A stretch of DNA of 57,069 bases from Streptomyces aurantiogriseus (GCF_014649375.1 NZ_BMSX01000041.1:1-57069); one strand, 5' to 3'; shown: positions 48,487-56,927, counted from the stretch's first letter. Notes: generated from the sequence alone by a model not told the origin. Made by a program: numbers and translations.

Positions 48487-51360
48487 ATGCCGTCCATCGC
48501 CCCGCTCGTCGCCGCAATCCAGCGCCGCCTCGCCAACCTCCCCGGCCCGATGCGGGCATCCGGGGAGGCGTCCAACGGCGAGCCGGTACTCGTGGAGATC
48601 TGGGTCAACGGCGAGTGGGTCGACATCACCTCCTACGTCCTCGTCCGGGACAACAGCGGCCGCATCACCATCACCTCCGGAATCCGGGGCGGCGAAGGCT
48701 CAGAGACGCAAGCCGCTACCGCTGAACTGCAGTTGGAGAACCCGGACGGCAGGTTCACGCCCCGCAACCCGTCCGGGGTCTGGTACGGCAGCATCGGCCG
48801 CAACACGCCGATCCGGGTGTCTGTGCCGGACGGCAACGGCGGCAAGAGCTACAGGATCTGGGGCGAGGTCTCGGAGTGGGCGCCCAACTGGGACTCCACG
48901 GGCAGCGACGTGTGGACCGACGTGTCCGTCAACGGCATCATCCAACGCCTTGCGCAGGGTCCGGCGCCGGAGCGGTCCATCCTCTACCGGGCGATCACCG
49001 ACCCGCTCCTCGACGGTCTGGTGGCGTACTGGCCCTGCGAGGACCCGACAGGATCCATCGAACTGAAGTCCGCGCTGACGAACGGCTCGTCGATGACGTG
49101 GACCGGCAACCCAAGCCTGGCCGCCTACGACGGATTCGGCGCATCCGACCCGCTCCCCACCCTCACCGAAGCCTCCCTTGTTGGCGGCGTCGCCAAATAC
49201 GACACGACCGGCGTGACGCAGTACCAGATGCGGTTCCTGCTCTACACGCCGCCACGCGGCTTCAGCGACCTCGACTGCATCGCCCGCCTCCAAGTCCAAG
49301 AAGTCGCGGCCGGCGTGAACCTGCTCAACTACTTCGACATCCACTACAACAACCCTGCTGGCGGTGTCGGATCGTACGGCGGGCCGGGCACGCTGACGAT
49401 CCAGGTTCGGGACGGCGATGAGGCCATCTTCGGTTCGGCCGCGTCGACCACGATGGACGTGCGCGGCCGCCTGCTGCGGGTGTCGCTCGAAAACAGCATC
49501 AGCGGTTCCACGATCACCTCCACGCTGCGCGTGCTGGACGTCAACAGCGGGGTGACGGACTCGGCGTCGATCACCATCGGCTCCACGAGCCTGTCGCGTG
49601 TCCTGTCGATGTCGCTGGCATCGGCCACGCTCAGCAGTACCGCGGGCCTCACCGACGGCGCGGCCGGGCACCTGATGCTGCAGAACACCATCAGCAGCAT
49701 CACCGACCTCGGCCGCGCTATCCAGCCGACCGGGGAGGCCGCGGGCCGCCGGATCCAACGCCTGTGCGCGGAGGAAGGCATCCCGTTCGAGTGGGTCGGC
49801 GACCTGGACGACACGGTCGCGATGGGCCCGCAGGGCAAGCAGAACCTGCTGTCCCTGGTTCAGGAGTGTGTGCTCGCGGATGGCGGGTTCCTGTACGAGA
49901 CGGTCGAGCGCGGCCTCGGGTACCGGCCGCGGGCGTCGCTGTACAACCAGGACCCGGCCCTCGTCTTGGACTACACGGGCTACAACCTGTCCGAGGTGCC
50001 GGTGCCGGTGGAGGACGACCGGTACATACAGAACCGGCTTACGGTCACCGTCGGCGGCGTCTCCGAAACGTACGAGGAAACGACGGGCGCGCTCGGCACG
50101 GACCGTATCGGCACCTACGGGGAGACCAGCGGGCTCACCCTGAACCTTGCGTCGTCGGACGCGGCAACGCTGCGGGACCATGCCGCGTGGCGCGTGCACC
50201 TCGGGACGGTGGATGAGGCCCGCTACCCGAAGATCAGCATCAACCTCGCCCACCCCAGCATCACACCGGAGATGAAGCGCGCGATCCTCGCTCTCCGCCT
50301 CGGCGACCGCATGCAGATCACCAACATGCCCAGCGCCTGGCTCCCCCCGGACACCGTCGACCAGCTCATCCTCGGCCGCGAAGAGAGCCTCACCCACTTC
50401 CAGCACCGGCTGTCGTTCATCTGTCGGCCGGCGTCGCCGTACTCCTACATCGGGGTCCTGGACGATGCGGATGCGCGGATCGATATCGACACGGAGTTGT
50501 ACGAGGCGGCCGATGCGAGCGATACGTCGCTGGTGGTGGTGCCGTCGGTCGGCGAGGTGTCGTTGTGGACGAAGGACTCGGCGGACTGGCCGTTCGACGT
50601 CCGTCTCGGCGGGGAGGTCGTGCGGGTCACGGCGGTGTCGGACTGGCTGTCCGACACGTTCACCCGGACAGAGTCGAACGGCTGGGGCAGCGCGGACACG
50701 GGAGCAGCCTGGAGCACATCCGGCGGGAGCGCCTCGGACTACGCGGTCAACGGCAGCGCCGGCGTATCGACGCTATCCACGGTGGATGAGTCACGCCGGA
50801 CGTCAGTGACCGCTGCGGGCCCGAACTTTGACCTGTACTGCGACGTCACGACGTCTGCTCTCGCCACCGGCGACTCGCTGTATGGCGGCGTGACGGCCCG
50901 GATGCAGGACTCCAGCAACATGTACCAGGTGCGGCTGGCGTTCACGACGTCGAACACGATCACTGTGCAGCTGATGCGGATGGTCGCGAGCACGCAGACG
51001 AGTCTGGCCAGTTACACGCTCCCCGACACGCATGTGGCCGGGCAGTTTGTGCGGGTCCGCTTTCAGGGAGTGGGGGCGTCCTTCAAGGCGAAGGCGTGGA
51101 TGGCGACGGCCGCGGTGGAGCCTCCGGAGTGGCACTTGACGGCGACGGATTCGTCGATCAGCGCCGCTCATTCGTTCGGGACGCGCTCGATCCGCGTCAC
51201 GGGCAATACGAACGCGGCGAGCGTGGCGATCCAGTACGACAACTACCGGGTGATCAACCCGCAGACCCTGACCGTGACCCGCTCGGTGAACGGCGTCACC
51301 AAATCCCATGAGGCCGGCACGCCGGTTTCCCTCGCCTATCCCACCTACATAGCCCTGTAA
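48487..51360 (+). CDS. Large tail tip protein with concanavalin/LamG-like domain
   Basis: 957 residues. The N-terminal ~150 (VEIWVNGEWVDITSYVLVRDNSGRITITSGIRGGEG) is a distal-tail-like start. A first jelly-roll-like section follows (LVAYWPCEDPTGSIELKSAL). Residues ~440-670 are typical tail-associated sequence (RLCAEEGIPFEWVGD, LVQECVLADGGFLYE). Residues ~722-926 (DTFTRTESNGWGS ... YDNYRVINPQ) form a LamG/concanavalin-like carbohydrate-binding module. Probably the receptor-contacting tip. Confidence 0.8.
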   Translation: MPSIAPLVAAIQRRLANLPGPMRASGEASNGEPVLVEIWVNGEWVDITSYVLVRDNSGRITITSGIRGGEGSETQAATAELQLENPDGRFTPRNPSGVWYGSIGRNTPIRVSVPDGNGGKSYRIWGEVSEWAPNWDSTGSDVWTDVSVNGIIQRLAQGPAPERSILYRAITDPLLDGLVAYWPCEDPTGSIELKSALTNGSSMTWTGNPSLAAYDGFGASDPLPTLTEASLVGGVAKYDTTGVTQYQMRFLLYTPPRGFSDLDCIARLQVQEVAAGVNLLNYFDIHYNNPAGGVGSYGGPGTLTIQVRDGDEAIFGSAASTTMDVRGRLLRVSLENSISGSTITSTLRVLDVNSGVTDSASITIGSTSLSRVLSMSLASATLSSTAGLTDGAAGHLMLQNTISSITDLGRAIQPTGEAAGRRIQRLCAEEGIPFEWVGDLDDTVAMGPQGKQNLLSLVQECVLADGGFLYETVERGLGYRPRASLYNQDPALVLDYTGYNLSEVPVPVEDDRYIQNRLTVTVGGVSETYEETTGALGTDRIGTYGETSGLTLNLASSDAATLRDHAAWRVHLGTVDEARYPKISINLAHPSITPEMKRAILALRLGDRMQITNMPSAWLPPDTVDQLILGREESLTHFQHRLSFICRPASPYSYIGVLDDADARIDIDTELYEAADASDTSLVVVPSVGEVSLWTKDSADWPFDVRLGGEVVRVTAVSDWLSDTFTRTESNGWGSADTGAAWSTSGGSASDYAVNGSAGVSTLSTVDESRRTSVTAAGPNFDLYCDVTTSALATGDSLYGGVTARMQDSSNMYQVRLAFTTSNTITVQLMRMVASTQTSLASYTLPDTHVAGQFVRVRFQGVGASFKAKAWMATAAVEPPEWHLTATDSSISAAHSFGTRSIRVTGNTNAASVAIQYDNYRVINPQTLTVTRSVNGVTKSHEAGTPVSLAYPTYIAL

Positions 51361-51369
51361 GGAGGCAGC

Positions 51370-51924
51370 ATGGCCGAGTCCTACCCGTCGCTGGCGGGCG
51401 GGCAGCGGATCACCGCGTCGCTGCTGCGGAGCATGCTGCCGCAGACTGTCCGCAAGACCGCCGACACCGCGAGGTCGGCGACCACCAGCCGGACCGCGGA
51501 TCCGCATCTCGCGTTCGACGCTGAGGCGAACGCGGTGTACACCTTCCACGGCTGGATCAAGTACGACGGCGACAACGCCGCCGACATCAGCCTGCAGCTC
51601 ACCGTCCCGTCCGGTGCACTCGGCGAAGTTTTCCCACTGGGCACCGGCAACACCGTCGTCAGCTCCACCTCCGCACCCGCCCTGACGACCAATACGGCCA
51701 GCTCGCAGGGCTACATGGTGCGCACCGAATCGCTGGACATCAACTCCGCCCGCACGTTCGGCGCCATCAGCACGAGCAACCAAAACTGCGTTCTGTTCAT
51801 GGGCACCGTCCGCATGTCGACGACGGCGGGCACCGTGTCCCTGGACTGGGCGCAGGCATCGTCGAACGCAACCGCGACGACGGTTTACACGGATGGCTGG
51901 CTTGAGTTCCAGCGGATCGCCTGA
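51370..51924 (+). CDS. Tail fibre/minor tail protein
   Basis: 184 residues; AAGGAGG before ATG 51370. Beta-rich fibre-type sequence (ANAVYTFHGWIKYDGDNAADISLQL, ESLDINSARTFGAIS). Found in this position in many Streptomyces siphoviruses. Confidence 0.7.
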   Translation: MAESYPSLAGGQRITASLLRSMLPQTVRKTADTARSATTSRTADPHLAFDAEANAVYTFHGWIKYDGDNAADISLQLTVPSGALGEVFPLGTGNTVVSSTSAPALTTNTASSQGYMVRTESLDINSARTFGAISTSNQNCVLFMGTVRMSTTAGTVSLDWAQASSNATATTVYTDGWLEFQRIA

Positions 51925-51933
51925 GGAGGCGGC

Positions 51934-52131
51934 ATGGCCACGTACACGGTTACAGGGAGAAGCGGCGGCGGCACGTCGCTCATCCAAATCCACATCGCTG
52001 GGATCTACCAGGACGAAGAGGTCGTCCCGGAGTTGGACGTCATCGCCAGTGTGAAGGCCTACGTGGTGACGCTGCCGGGGGTTGTACAGGCGGTGGCGCA
52101 GAAGCAAGAGCTCGTCACCACGAACGTGTAA
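51934..52131 (+). CDS. Small tail-region protein
   Basis: 65 residues (MATYTVTGRSGGGTSLIQIHIAGIYQDEE), GAGGAGG upstream. Short beta protein between fibre and endolysin genes; function unknown. Confidence 0.6.
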   Translation: MATYTVTGRSGGGTSLIQIHIAGIYQDEEVVPELDVIASVKAYVVTLPGVVQAVAQKQELVTTNV

Positions 52132-52142
52132 GGGGAGCAGTC

Positions 52143-53099
52143 ATGGCCGGCACAGGCCCGCAGAAGTACCCCGGGGCGTCGACCGCGTACTTCTATCAGA
52201 ACCGGTTCGGCGGCGACGTGATGGAGGTCAACGTCGTCGTCCTGCACACCACCGAGGGCCGCAACCTCCCCGACTACGGGGGCGGCGCGAGCGCGCCGAA
52301 CCTCACCGCGGTCCCGGACTTCGCCAACCGGCGGCTGCGCTGGTACCAGCACTTCGACATCGACCGCTCCTCCCGCGCCCTGGTCAACCTGTCCGGGGGC
52401 GTCGCGACGAACACGCTCAACGTGGTCCAGGTGGAGAAGGTCGGTACGTGCGACCCGGCTACCCACAAGAAGTGGCAGGCGGCCGGGCTGGCGCACATCT
52501 ACTGGCCCGAGGCGCCGGATTGGGCGCTCGCGGGTGTCGCGGAGTTCCTGCGGTGGATGAACGCGCAGCACGGCGTCCCGCTGACCGGGCCGAGCCGGTG
52601 GCCGGCCTATCCGACGTCCTACGCCAACGGCGGCGGCCAGCGACTCAGCTTCGACCAGTGGGAGGCGTTCAAGGGCGTCTGCGGCCACATGCACGTCCCC
52701 GAGAACACCCACGGCGACCCCGGCGCCATCGACTTCCCCCAGATGATCGCCCTCGCCAAGGGCACCCCCACCCCGCCCCCCGAGGAGGCTGACGTGGCAC
52801 TGACCACGGACGAAATCGACAAGATCGCAGCGGCCGTGAAGGCGAAGCTGCTCGGCCCCGACCTGGTGCGAACCATCGTCGGCACCGACAACATCCTTGC
52901 CGCGCCCGACGGCGACACCACCAACCCGTACTGGGCATGGGGCAGCTTCGTCACCAGCGAGTACAAGAAGGTCGCCCGGATCGAGACCAAGGTCGACGAC
53001 GTCGCCACGAAGGTGGACGCGATCGCCCTCGGCGGTGTCGACCTGGACGCGCTCGCCGCCAAGGTCGCCGACCTCCTCGCCGCACGGCTCGCCCAGTAA
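52143..53099 (+). CDS. Endolysin (N-acetylmuramoyl-L-alanine amidase)
   Basis: 318 residues. Amidase_2/PGRP-like domain in residues ~20-215: VVLHTTEG with the first zinc His, YQHFDIDRSSRALVNLSGG, and CGHMHVPENTHGDPGAIDF with the other ligands. The C-terminal ~95 residues are helical (ALTTDEIDKIAAAVKAKLL, RIETKVDDVATKVDAI) and likely bind the wall or oligomerise. No signal peptide, so release depends on the holin genes just downstream. Confidence 0.88.
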   Translation: MAGTGPQKYPGASTAYFYQNRFGGDVMEVNVVVLHTTEGRNLPDYGGGASAPNLTAVPDFANRRLRWYQHFDIDRSSRALVNLSGGVATNTLNVVQVEKVGTCDPATHKKWQAAGLAHIYWPEAPDWALAGVAEFLRWMNAQHGVPLTGPSRWPAYPTSYANGGGQRLSFDQWEAFKGVCGHMHVPENTHGDPGAIDFPQMIALAKGTPTPPPEEADVALTTDEIDKIAAAVKAKLLGPDLVRTIVGTDNILAAPDGDTTNPYWAWGSFVTSEYKKVARIETKVDDVATKVDAIALGGVDLDALAAKVADLLAARLAQ

Positions 53100-53104
53100 G
53101 CGCC

Positions 53105-53383
53105 GTGGACGGTGTCTACCGCGAGCGGGCGCACTTGGTCGCCCATCTCGCGGCGGCCTACCCCTCGGCGATCGGCTACCACGACCCGGACGAGCCGGAC
53201 TGGGCAGTCGTCATCATCGAACTTCCCACTGGTCAGGCGTCGTGGCATGTCTCGCCCGACGACATGGACCTCTTCGCGCACGTACAGCGCTCGGAGACGA
53301 ACACGTGGGACGGCCACAGCACGGAAGAGAAGTACGCGCGCATCGACGCGCACACCCGCGCGCTTGCGCAGAAGGAGAGCTGA
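53105..53383 (+). CDS. Small conserved Streptomyces phage protein
   Basis: 92 residues from GTG 53105. WHVSPDDMDLFAHV and TWDGHSTEEKYARIDAHTRAL are the recognisable elements of a small soluble protein often found next to Streptomyces phage lysis genes. Function unknown. Confidence 0.65.
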   Translation: MDGVYRERAHLVAHLAAAYPSAIGYHDPDEPDWAVVIIELPTGQASWHVSPDDMDLFAHVQRSETNTWDGHSTEEKYARIDAHTRALAQKES

Positions 53384-53385
53384 CC

Positions 53386-53652
53386 ATGTCTGAGATCAAC
53401 CTGCCCAACGTCGACACCGTCGTGAAGACCGCCGGCACCTACGCCAGAGACCTCGCCGAACGCACCGTCGCCACCTTCGTCGTCGCCGCCTGCGGCGTGG
53501 GCGTAGCTGCTGGCCCGGCGGACATGTTCCACGCCTCGTTCTGGCAGACGATGGGCGCCGCCGGTGTCGCGGCTGCGGCGTCCCTGCTGAAGGGCGTCGT
53601 CGCGCGGGCGTTCGGCGAGAAGAACTCGGCGTCGCTCGCCAAGGGCGTTTGA
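53386..53652 (+). CDS. Holin (r1t-like)
   Basis: 88 residues. NVDTVVKTAGTYARDLAERTVATFVVAACGVGV, then a second hydrophobic helix (FWQTMGAAGVAAAASLLKGVVARAFG) and NSASLAKGV. Two membrane helices with this ending match the r1t-type holin family. Follows the endolysin by two genes, so it should trigger lysis. Confidence 0.8.
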   Translation: MSEINLPNVDTVVKTAGTYARDLAERTVATFVVAACGVGVAAGPADMFHASFWQTMGAAGVAAAASLLKGVVARAFGEKNSASLAKGV

Positions 53653-53653
53653 G

Positions 53654-54070
53654 ATGGCGGCCCGGACGGCACGCTGGCTCAGCGGCCATCTGGGCCGCCG
53701 CGGCCCATTCCTCGTCTTCATGGGGGTGGGCAAAGTCTGCTGGGGTGTCGGCATGGTCGTCGAGCCCCCACGCACCGACGGCCTGAACCTCCTCACCCAG
53801 TTCGCGCCGCTGCACTGCTGGGCGTCGGTGTGGGTGCTGGCCGGGCTGGCGACGTTTCTGTCGGCGTGGCTGCCGTTCGGCTGGGATCGGTGGGGGTTCG
53901 TCGCCGCTTCGGTGCCGCCAGCGTTGTGGGCGTTCGCGTATGGGTGGGCGGGGCTGGCGGACCACTACAGTCGAGGCCTGTGGATATTTGTGTGGTATAT
54001 GACGAGCCACTGCGGGGTGATCTGGTGCGCCTCGCGGGTGCCCCCTGAGCAAGACAGGAGACCCGGGTGA
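53654..54070 (+). CDS. Four-helix membrane protein of the lysis region
   Basis: 138 residues with hydrophobic helices GPFLVFMGVGKVCWGVGMVV, CWASVWVLAGLATFLSAWLPFG, GFVAASVPPALWAFAYGW and IFVWYMTSHCGVIW. Possibly an accessory holin or antiholin; no family recognised. Confidence 0.65.
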   Translation: MAARTARWLSGHLGRRGPFLVFMGVGKVCWGVGMVVEPPRTDGLNLLTQFAPLHCWASVWVLAGLATFLSAWLPFGWDRWGFVAASVPPALWAFAYGWAGLADHYSRGLWIFVWYMTSHCGVIWCASRVPPEQDRRPG

Positions 54071-54396
54071 ACGGATGGCTGGGGCTGGGCGGGGCGGTGG
54101 TCACCGTTGTCGGGGTGATCGTGACGGGCTGGTTGACGTATCGAGGCGGGCGGGCGGCGGCATCGATTCAGGCAGAGCCGAACCAGCGGGCGGCGGATTT
54201 GGCGGCGTTCCGGGAGATCCGGGATGACATGCAGAAAGACATCGACGATTTGAAGGCCGAGGCGCGGTCGCTTCGGTCGCTGGTGCGGGCGTTCGCCGTG
54301 TATGTGGGGGAGCTGACGTCGCAGATGCGGGGGGCGGGGATTGAGCCGCCTGCGCCGCCGGAGAGGGTGGACGAGTACAACCGAACTGGAGTCTGA
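54067..54396 (+). CDS. Membrane-anchored coiled-coil protein of the lysis region
   Basis: 109 residues from GTG 54067. N-terminal helix WLGLGGAVVTVVGVIVTGWLTY, then a coiled coil (DMQKDIDDLKAEARSLRSLVRAF). Topology resembles single-pass holins or spanin-like lysis accessories. Last rightward phage gene. Confidence 0.65.
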   Translation: MNGWLGLGGAVVTVVGVIVTGWLTYRGGRAAASIQAEPNQRAADLAAFREIRDDMQKDIDDLKAEARSLRSLVRAFAVYVGELTSQMRGAGIEPPAPPERVDEYNRTGV

Positions 54397-54426
54397 GGAC
54401 CGGAACAATCCCCTCGACTAGCGGCT

Positions 54427-54609
54427 TCAGGCCGCGGTGGTCATCTCCGCCCGCTGCGCCGCCACCCACTCATCCCGCAGTAGCTCGTACAGCGCCCGCT
54501 CTGCGACCGTCCACTGCCTGCCCTGCGCGCCCACCACAATGGCCCGGATCGCCTCGTTCACGGCCGCAGCAGACCGCACGCGGCCAGGGCCATGGGGGAT
54601 GGGGGACAT
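54427..54609 (-). CDS. Small conserved Streptomyces protein (probably host)
   Basis: 60 residues (HGPGRVRSAAAVNEAIRAIVVGAQGRQW, ALYELLRDEWVAAQRAE). The pattern recurs in Streptomyces chromosomes. Convergent with the last phage gene, only 30 bp away, so the prophage right end probably lies close by. Confidence 0.6.
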   Translation of the reverse strand: MSPIPHGPGRVRSAAAVNEAIRAIVVGAQGRQWTVAERALYELLRDEWVAAQRAEMTTAA

Positions 54610-54638
54610 GCCCTCAGCCTAGCGAGATACGGCCCCGA

Positions 54639-55394
54639 TCACTCGTCCAGGTCGATCGCGAAGTCCACGACCGTCGTATCGCCGCGGCGGACGATCGGGT
54701 GCGCGACCTCGACGATCCGGCCCGTGTCCGCGATATGCCGGCGCGTGTACCTCAGGACGGGGATCCCTGCTCCTATCCGCAGCGTCGCCGCCTCCACCTC
54801 GGTCGGCATCGCCGCCGTGAACGACTCGGTCACCCTCGTGACGCGGATCCCGATGGACGCCATCTGCGCCCGCGTACCGCCAGGCCACGGCTCGTTGATG
54901 GGGTCGGAGACGGGTGTGCCGGCGACGTCGGACCAGCGGACGTAGGAGGTGGACATCTGGGTGGGCTGGTCGTTGTCGTAGAACACGAAGTGCCGGGCAA
55001 GGAGCCGCTCGCCGGGCTCGCACTCGAACAGCGCCGCCAACTCGGCGTCGGCCTGGACTTTCTCGAACCGCTTGTCGAGCCGGTACTCGGACCAGCCGAT
55101 GCCCTGGTCCCGGGTGAACGGGGTGGACCGCGGGGCGCCGGTGTTGCGGTAGCGGTCGGCCGCCATGCGATGCACGGGCGGCCGGGGGCGGACGCGGGTG
55201 CCTGCGCGGGCTCGGGTCTCGATGAGGCCCTCGTTGCTCAGCATGCGCAGCGCATTGCGGATCGTCGTCTCCGACACCCGGTAGGCCACGCTGAGTTCAG
55301 GCAGCGTGGGGATCTGATCGCCTGGCCCGTACTCGCCCGAGGAGATGCGGCGTCACAGGTCGGCGGCGATCCGCAGGTACTCAGGCTGTGCCAC
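54639..55394 (-). pseudogene. GntR-family regulator interrupted by an in-frame stop
   Basis: Reading leftward from GTG 55394, VAQPEYLRIAADL is followed by TGA (55355-55353) where GntR proteins normally continue with an Arg-rich helix. The same frame then resumes with RRISSGEYGPGDQIPTLPELS, the winged HTH (VAYRVSETTIRNALRMLSNEGLIETR) and a complete UTRA ligand domain (SEYRLDKRFEKVQADAELAAL, TSYVRWSDVAGTPV). Read through, it would be ~251 residues, normal for KorSA-like GntR. Translation from an internal GTG (near 55289) would lose part of the DNA-binding domain. Sequencing error, recent nonsense mutation or TGA read-through cannot be separated here. Confidence 0.75.
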
Positions 55395-55480
55395 GGCGAT
55401 GCTCCCACTCCTACTGATCGCGTCAATCTGTGCGCACATAATTCCCGCCCCGCTTGACCAGCGCCAATCCCGACGACATT

Positions 55481-55511
55481 CTGAGTACAGATAAGCACTA
55501 CCTGTACTCAG
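55481..55511. promoter_or_regulatory. 10-bp inverted repeat between gntR and the ATPase-like gene
   Basis: CTGAGTACAG (55481-55490) and CTGTACTCAG (55502-55511), exact inverted copies with an 11-bp spacer. It lies 27 bp before the divergent ATG at 55538 and is a likely GntR operator. The motif AGATA follows both arms (direct repeat component). Confidence 0.65.
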
Positions 55512-55537
55512 ATAGCTACCGGTGGCGGGGGACATTC

Positions 55538-55876
55538 ATGTCCGAAGCAGGCACGACATACAGACGGCCCTTCAAAGGCCTCGCCATCGAGGCCGCCGAA
55601 GTCCGCGCCTGGACACGCCTGCGCACCGACCACCCCGACGCCCCGGCCGTGGCCCACGAACTGTTCATCGCGATCCTCGCCTCCGGCGCCGACACCATCG
55701 AAGTCACCCTCTCCACCGCAGGCACCCGCTTACGCATCACCGCCACCGGCCCCGCCCCACTACCACTTCGCCACAGCCACGGACCCGGCTGGCGCATCAT
55801 CGCCGAACTGTCCCGGCAGACCGGCGTCACGACGGACGAATGCGGGCTCTGGGCGCAGATGGAGGCAGACCGATGA
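55538..55876 (+). CDS. HATPase_c-like regulator with a TTA codon
   Basis: 112 residues from ATG 55538 (GGGGGA upstream). The pattern DAPAVAHELFIAILASGADTIEVTLSTAGTRL ... GPGWRIIAELSRQTGVTTDECGLWAQM follows the anti-sigma-type HATPase_c fold common beside GntR regulators in Streptomyces, but the N-box Asn is replaced, so ATP binding is doubtful. Codon 65 (55730-55732) is TTA, the only in-frame TTA I found in any gene of the window; translation would need the bldA tRNA. Confidence 0.7.
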   Translation: MSEAGTTYRRPFKGLAIEAAEVRAWTRLRTDHPDAPAVAHELFIAILASGADTIEVTLSTAGTRLRITATGPAPLPLRHSHGPGWRIIAELSRQTGVTTDECGLWAQMEADR

Positions 55877-56193
55877 GCACACAAGCCCGCATGTCGGCGC
55901 TGGAAATGCTGGCGATGCCCAAGACGCACACGCTCACCAAGCGCCAGATGGAGGGAACGGTCTGCGTCTGGTGCAAGGAGAACCTCGACGACACCTGCCT
56001 CCGCCTCGGCCCCCGCATCCGCGTTGCTGACGGAGGCATACAGCGCTGGCTGCCCCGAGCCTGCCGCCCCTGTACCGGGAAAGAAGCAGCCCGCGTCTAC
56101 CGGATCCACATCCGCGCCTGCGCCCGCTGCTCGCACCGCGACTACTGCCCCGACAGCCGCGCCCTGCACAAGCTCGCCCTGGAGTACCGATGA
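55873..56193 (+). CDS. Zinc-finger protein of the regulatory cassette
   Basis: 106 residues, ATGA overlap with the upstream gene. CVWCKENLDDTC, ACRPC and CARCSHRDYC form several CxxC-type knuckles. Frequently paired in Streptomyces with the HATPase-like gene; function unknown. Confidence 0.7.
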   Translation: MSTQARMSALEMLAMPKTHTLTKRQMEGTVCVWCKENLDDTCLRLGPRIRVADGGIQRWLPRACRPCTGKEAARVYRIHIRACARCSHRDYCPDSRALHKLALEYR

Positions 56194-56390
56194 TGTGCGA
56201 CCGCTGCCACAAGCCGATCCACGGCAAGCCCGACACCTATGAGCACGCGTCCGCGTCTGCGGGCGGTGTCACGCTCTTCTTCTGCCCGGGTGGCTGCCGG
56301 CCTGCCCCGCACCAGCGGATACCCGAGCCTCCGGTCGAGCTCTCCGACCCCCTCACCCCCGCCTCCAATCCGCGCCGAAGGCGAGGGTGA
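56190..56390 (+). CDS. Small CDRCHKPI-type protein
   Basis: 66 residues: MMCDRCHKPIHGKPDTYEHASASAG and FFCPGGC give a two-part zinc site. Either of two consecutive ATG codons could start it. Typical third member of the same host cassette. Confidence 0.65.
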   Translation: MMCDRCHKPIHGKPDTYEHASASAGGVTLFFCPGGCRPAPHQRIPEPPVELSDPLTPASNPRRRRG

Positions 56391-56433
56391 GGAAGGGCGG
56401 CTGTCTCCCTTGGAGGGGAAAGGACGGCCGCCA

Positions 56434-56478
56434 GGGCCCGCCGCCGTGTCGTCATCCCCGTGCGCCGGCGGCGGGCCC
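56434..56478. terminator. Hairpin between convergent genes
   Basis: 13-bp perfect stem GGGCCCGCCGCCG/CGGCGGCGGGCCC with a 19-nt loop, between the small zinc protein (ends 56390) and the leftward XRE gene (ends 56482). Confidence 0.7.
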
Positions 56479-56481
56479 CTT

Positions 56482-56721
56482 TCAGTCGAGGTCCCCGAGC
56501 GAGATGCCGAGAGCTTCCACGATCTGGATCAGGTTGTCGAGCAACACCGCTTGATGCCCCTGCTCGATCCGGTTGATGGCCTGCCGGTCCATTCCCGCGA
56601 GTTCGGCGAGTTTCTCCTGGGACAGCTTGCGGGCTCGGCGGTGTTCGCGGATGCGGTCGCCGACGGCCCGGCGGCGGGCGAGGACCCAGTCGGGCGGCGG
56701 GGCGGATGACACCCGCCACAC
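56482..56721 (-). CDS. XRE-family transcriptional regulator
   Basis: 79 residues from GTG 56721 (GTG 56712 also possible). Full HTH_3 domain: VGDRIREHRRARKLSQEKLAELAGMDRQAINRIEQGHQAV then NLIQIVEALGISLGDL. Faces the partial gene at 56928 across ~206 bp containing two copies of GTGATCATT. Probably host or accessory regulator. Confidence 0.8.
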   Translation of the reverse strand: MWRVSSAPPPDWVLARRRAVGDRIREHRRARKLSQEKLAELAGMDRQAINRIEQGHQAVLLDNLIQIVEALGISLGDLD

Positions 56722-56727
56722 GCTTCC

Positions 56728-56837
56728 GTGATCATTACGGGGTGTCTGTATCGCCGACCGTACATTTTCAGGACGGGTATCTGTGGGTAACGCAAGCCCC
56801 GACCAGCTAAAACACCCGTTCGGATGATGTGATCATT
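56728..56837. promoter_or_regulatory. Paired GTGATCATT sites in a divergent region
   Basis: GTGATCATT occurs at 56728-56736 and 56829-56837, each with the palindromic core TGATCA. The second copy overlaps a TTGACC that could be a -35 for the gene at 56928. The remaining ~200 bp hold no gene. Possibly bound by the XRE protein. Confidence 0.45.
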
Positions 56838-56927
56838 GACCTCTTGTCTAACAGCAACGATTCAGCACACCATTGCTGCACTCCCCACGCATCTACCGCT
56901 CACCCCCACCCCGAACAGGCACACCGC

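Noticed and set aside
2585..53381. Genome-wide stoperators related to CTTGCGCGCAAG
   Set aside because: Only fragments (for example CTTGCGCAG at ~48946 and ~53364) were seen in genes; by eye there is no convincing set of scattered copies, and the call needs a motif search.
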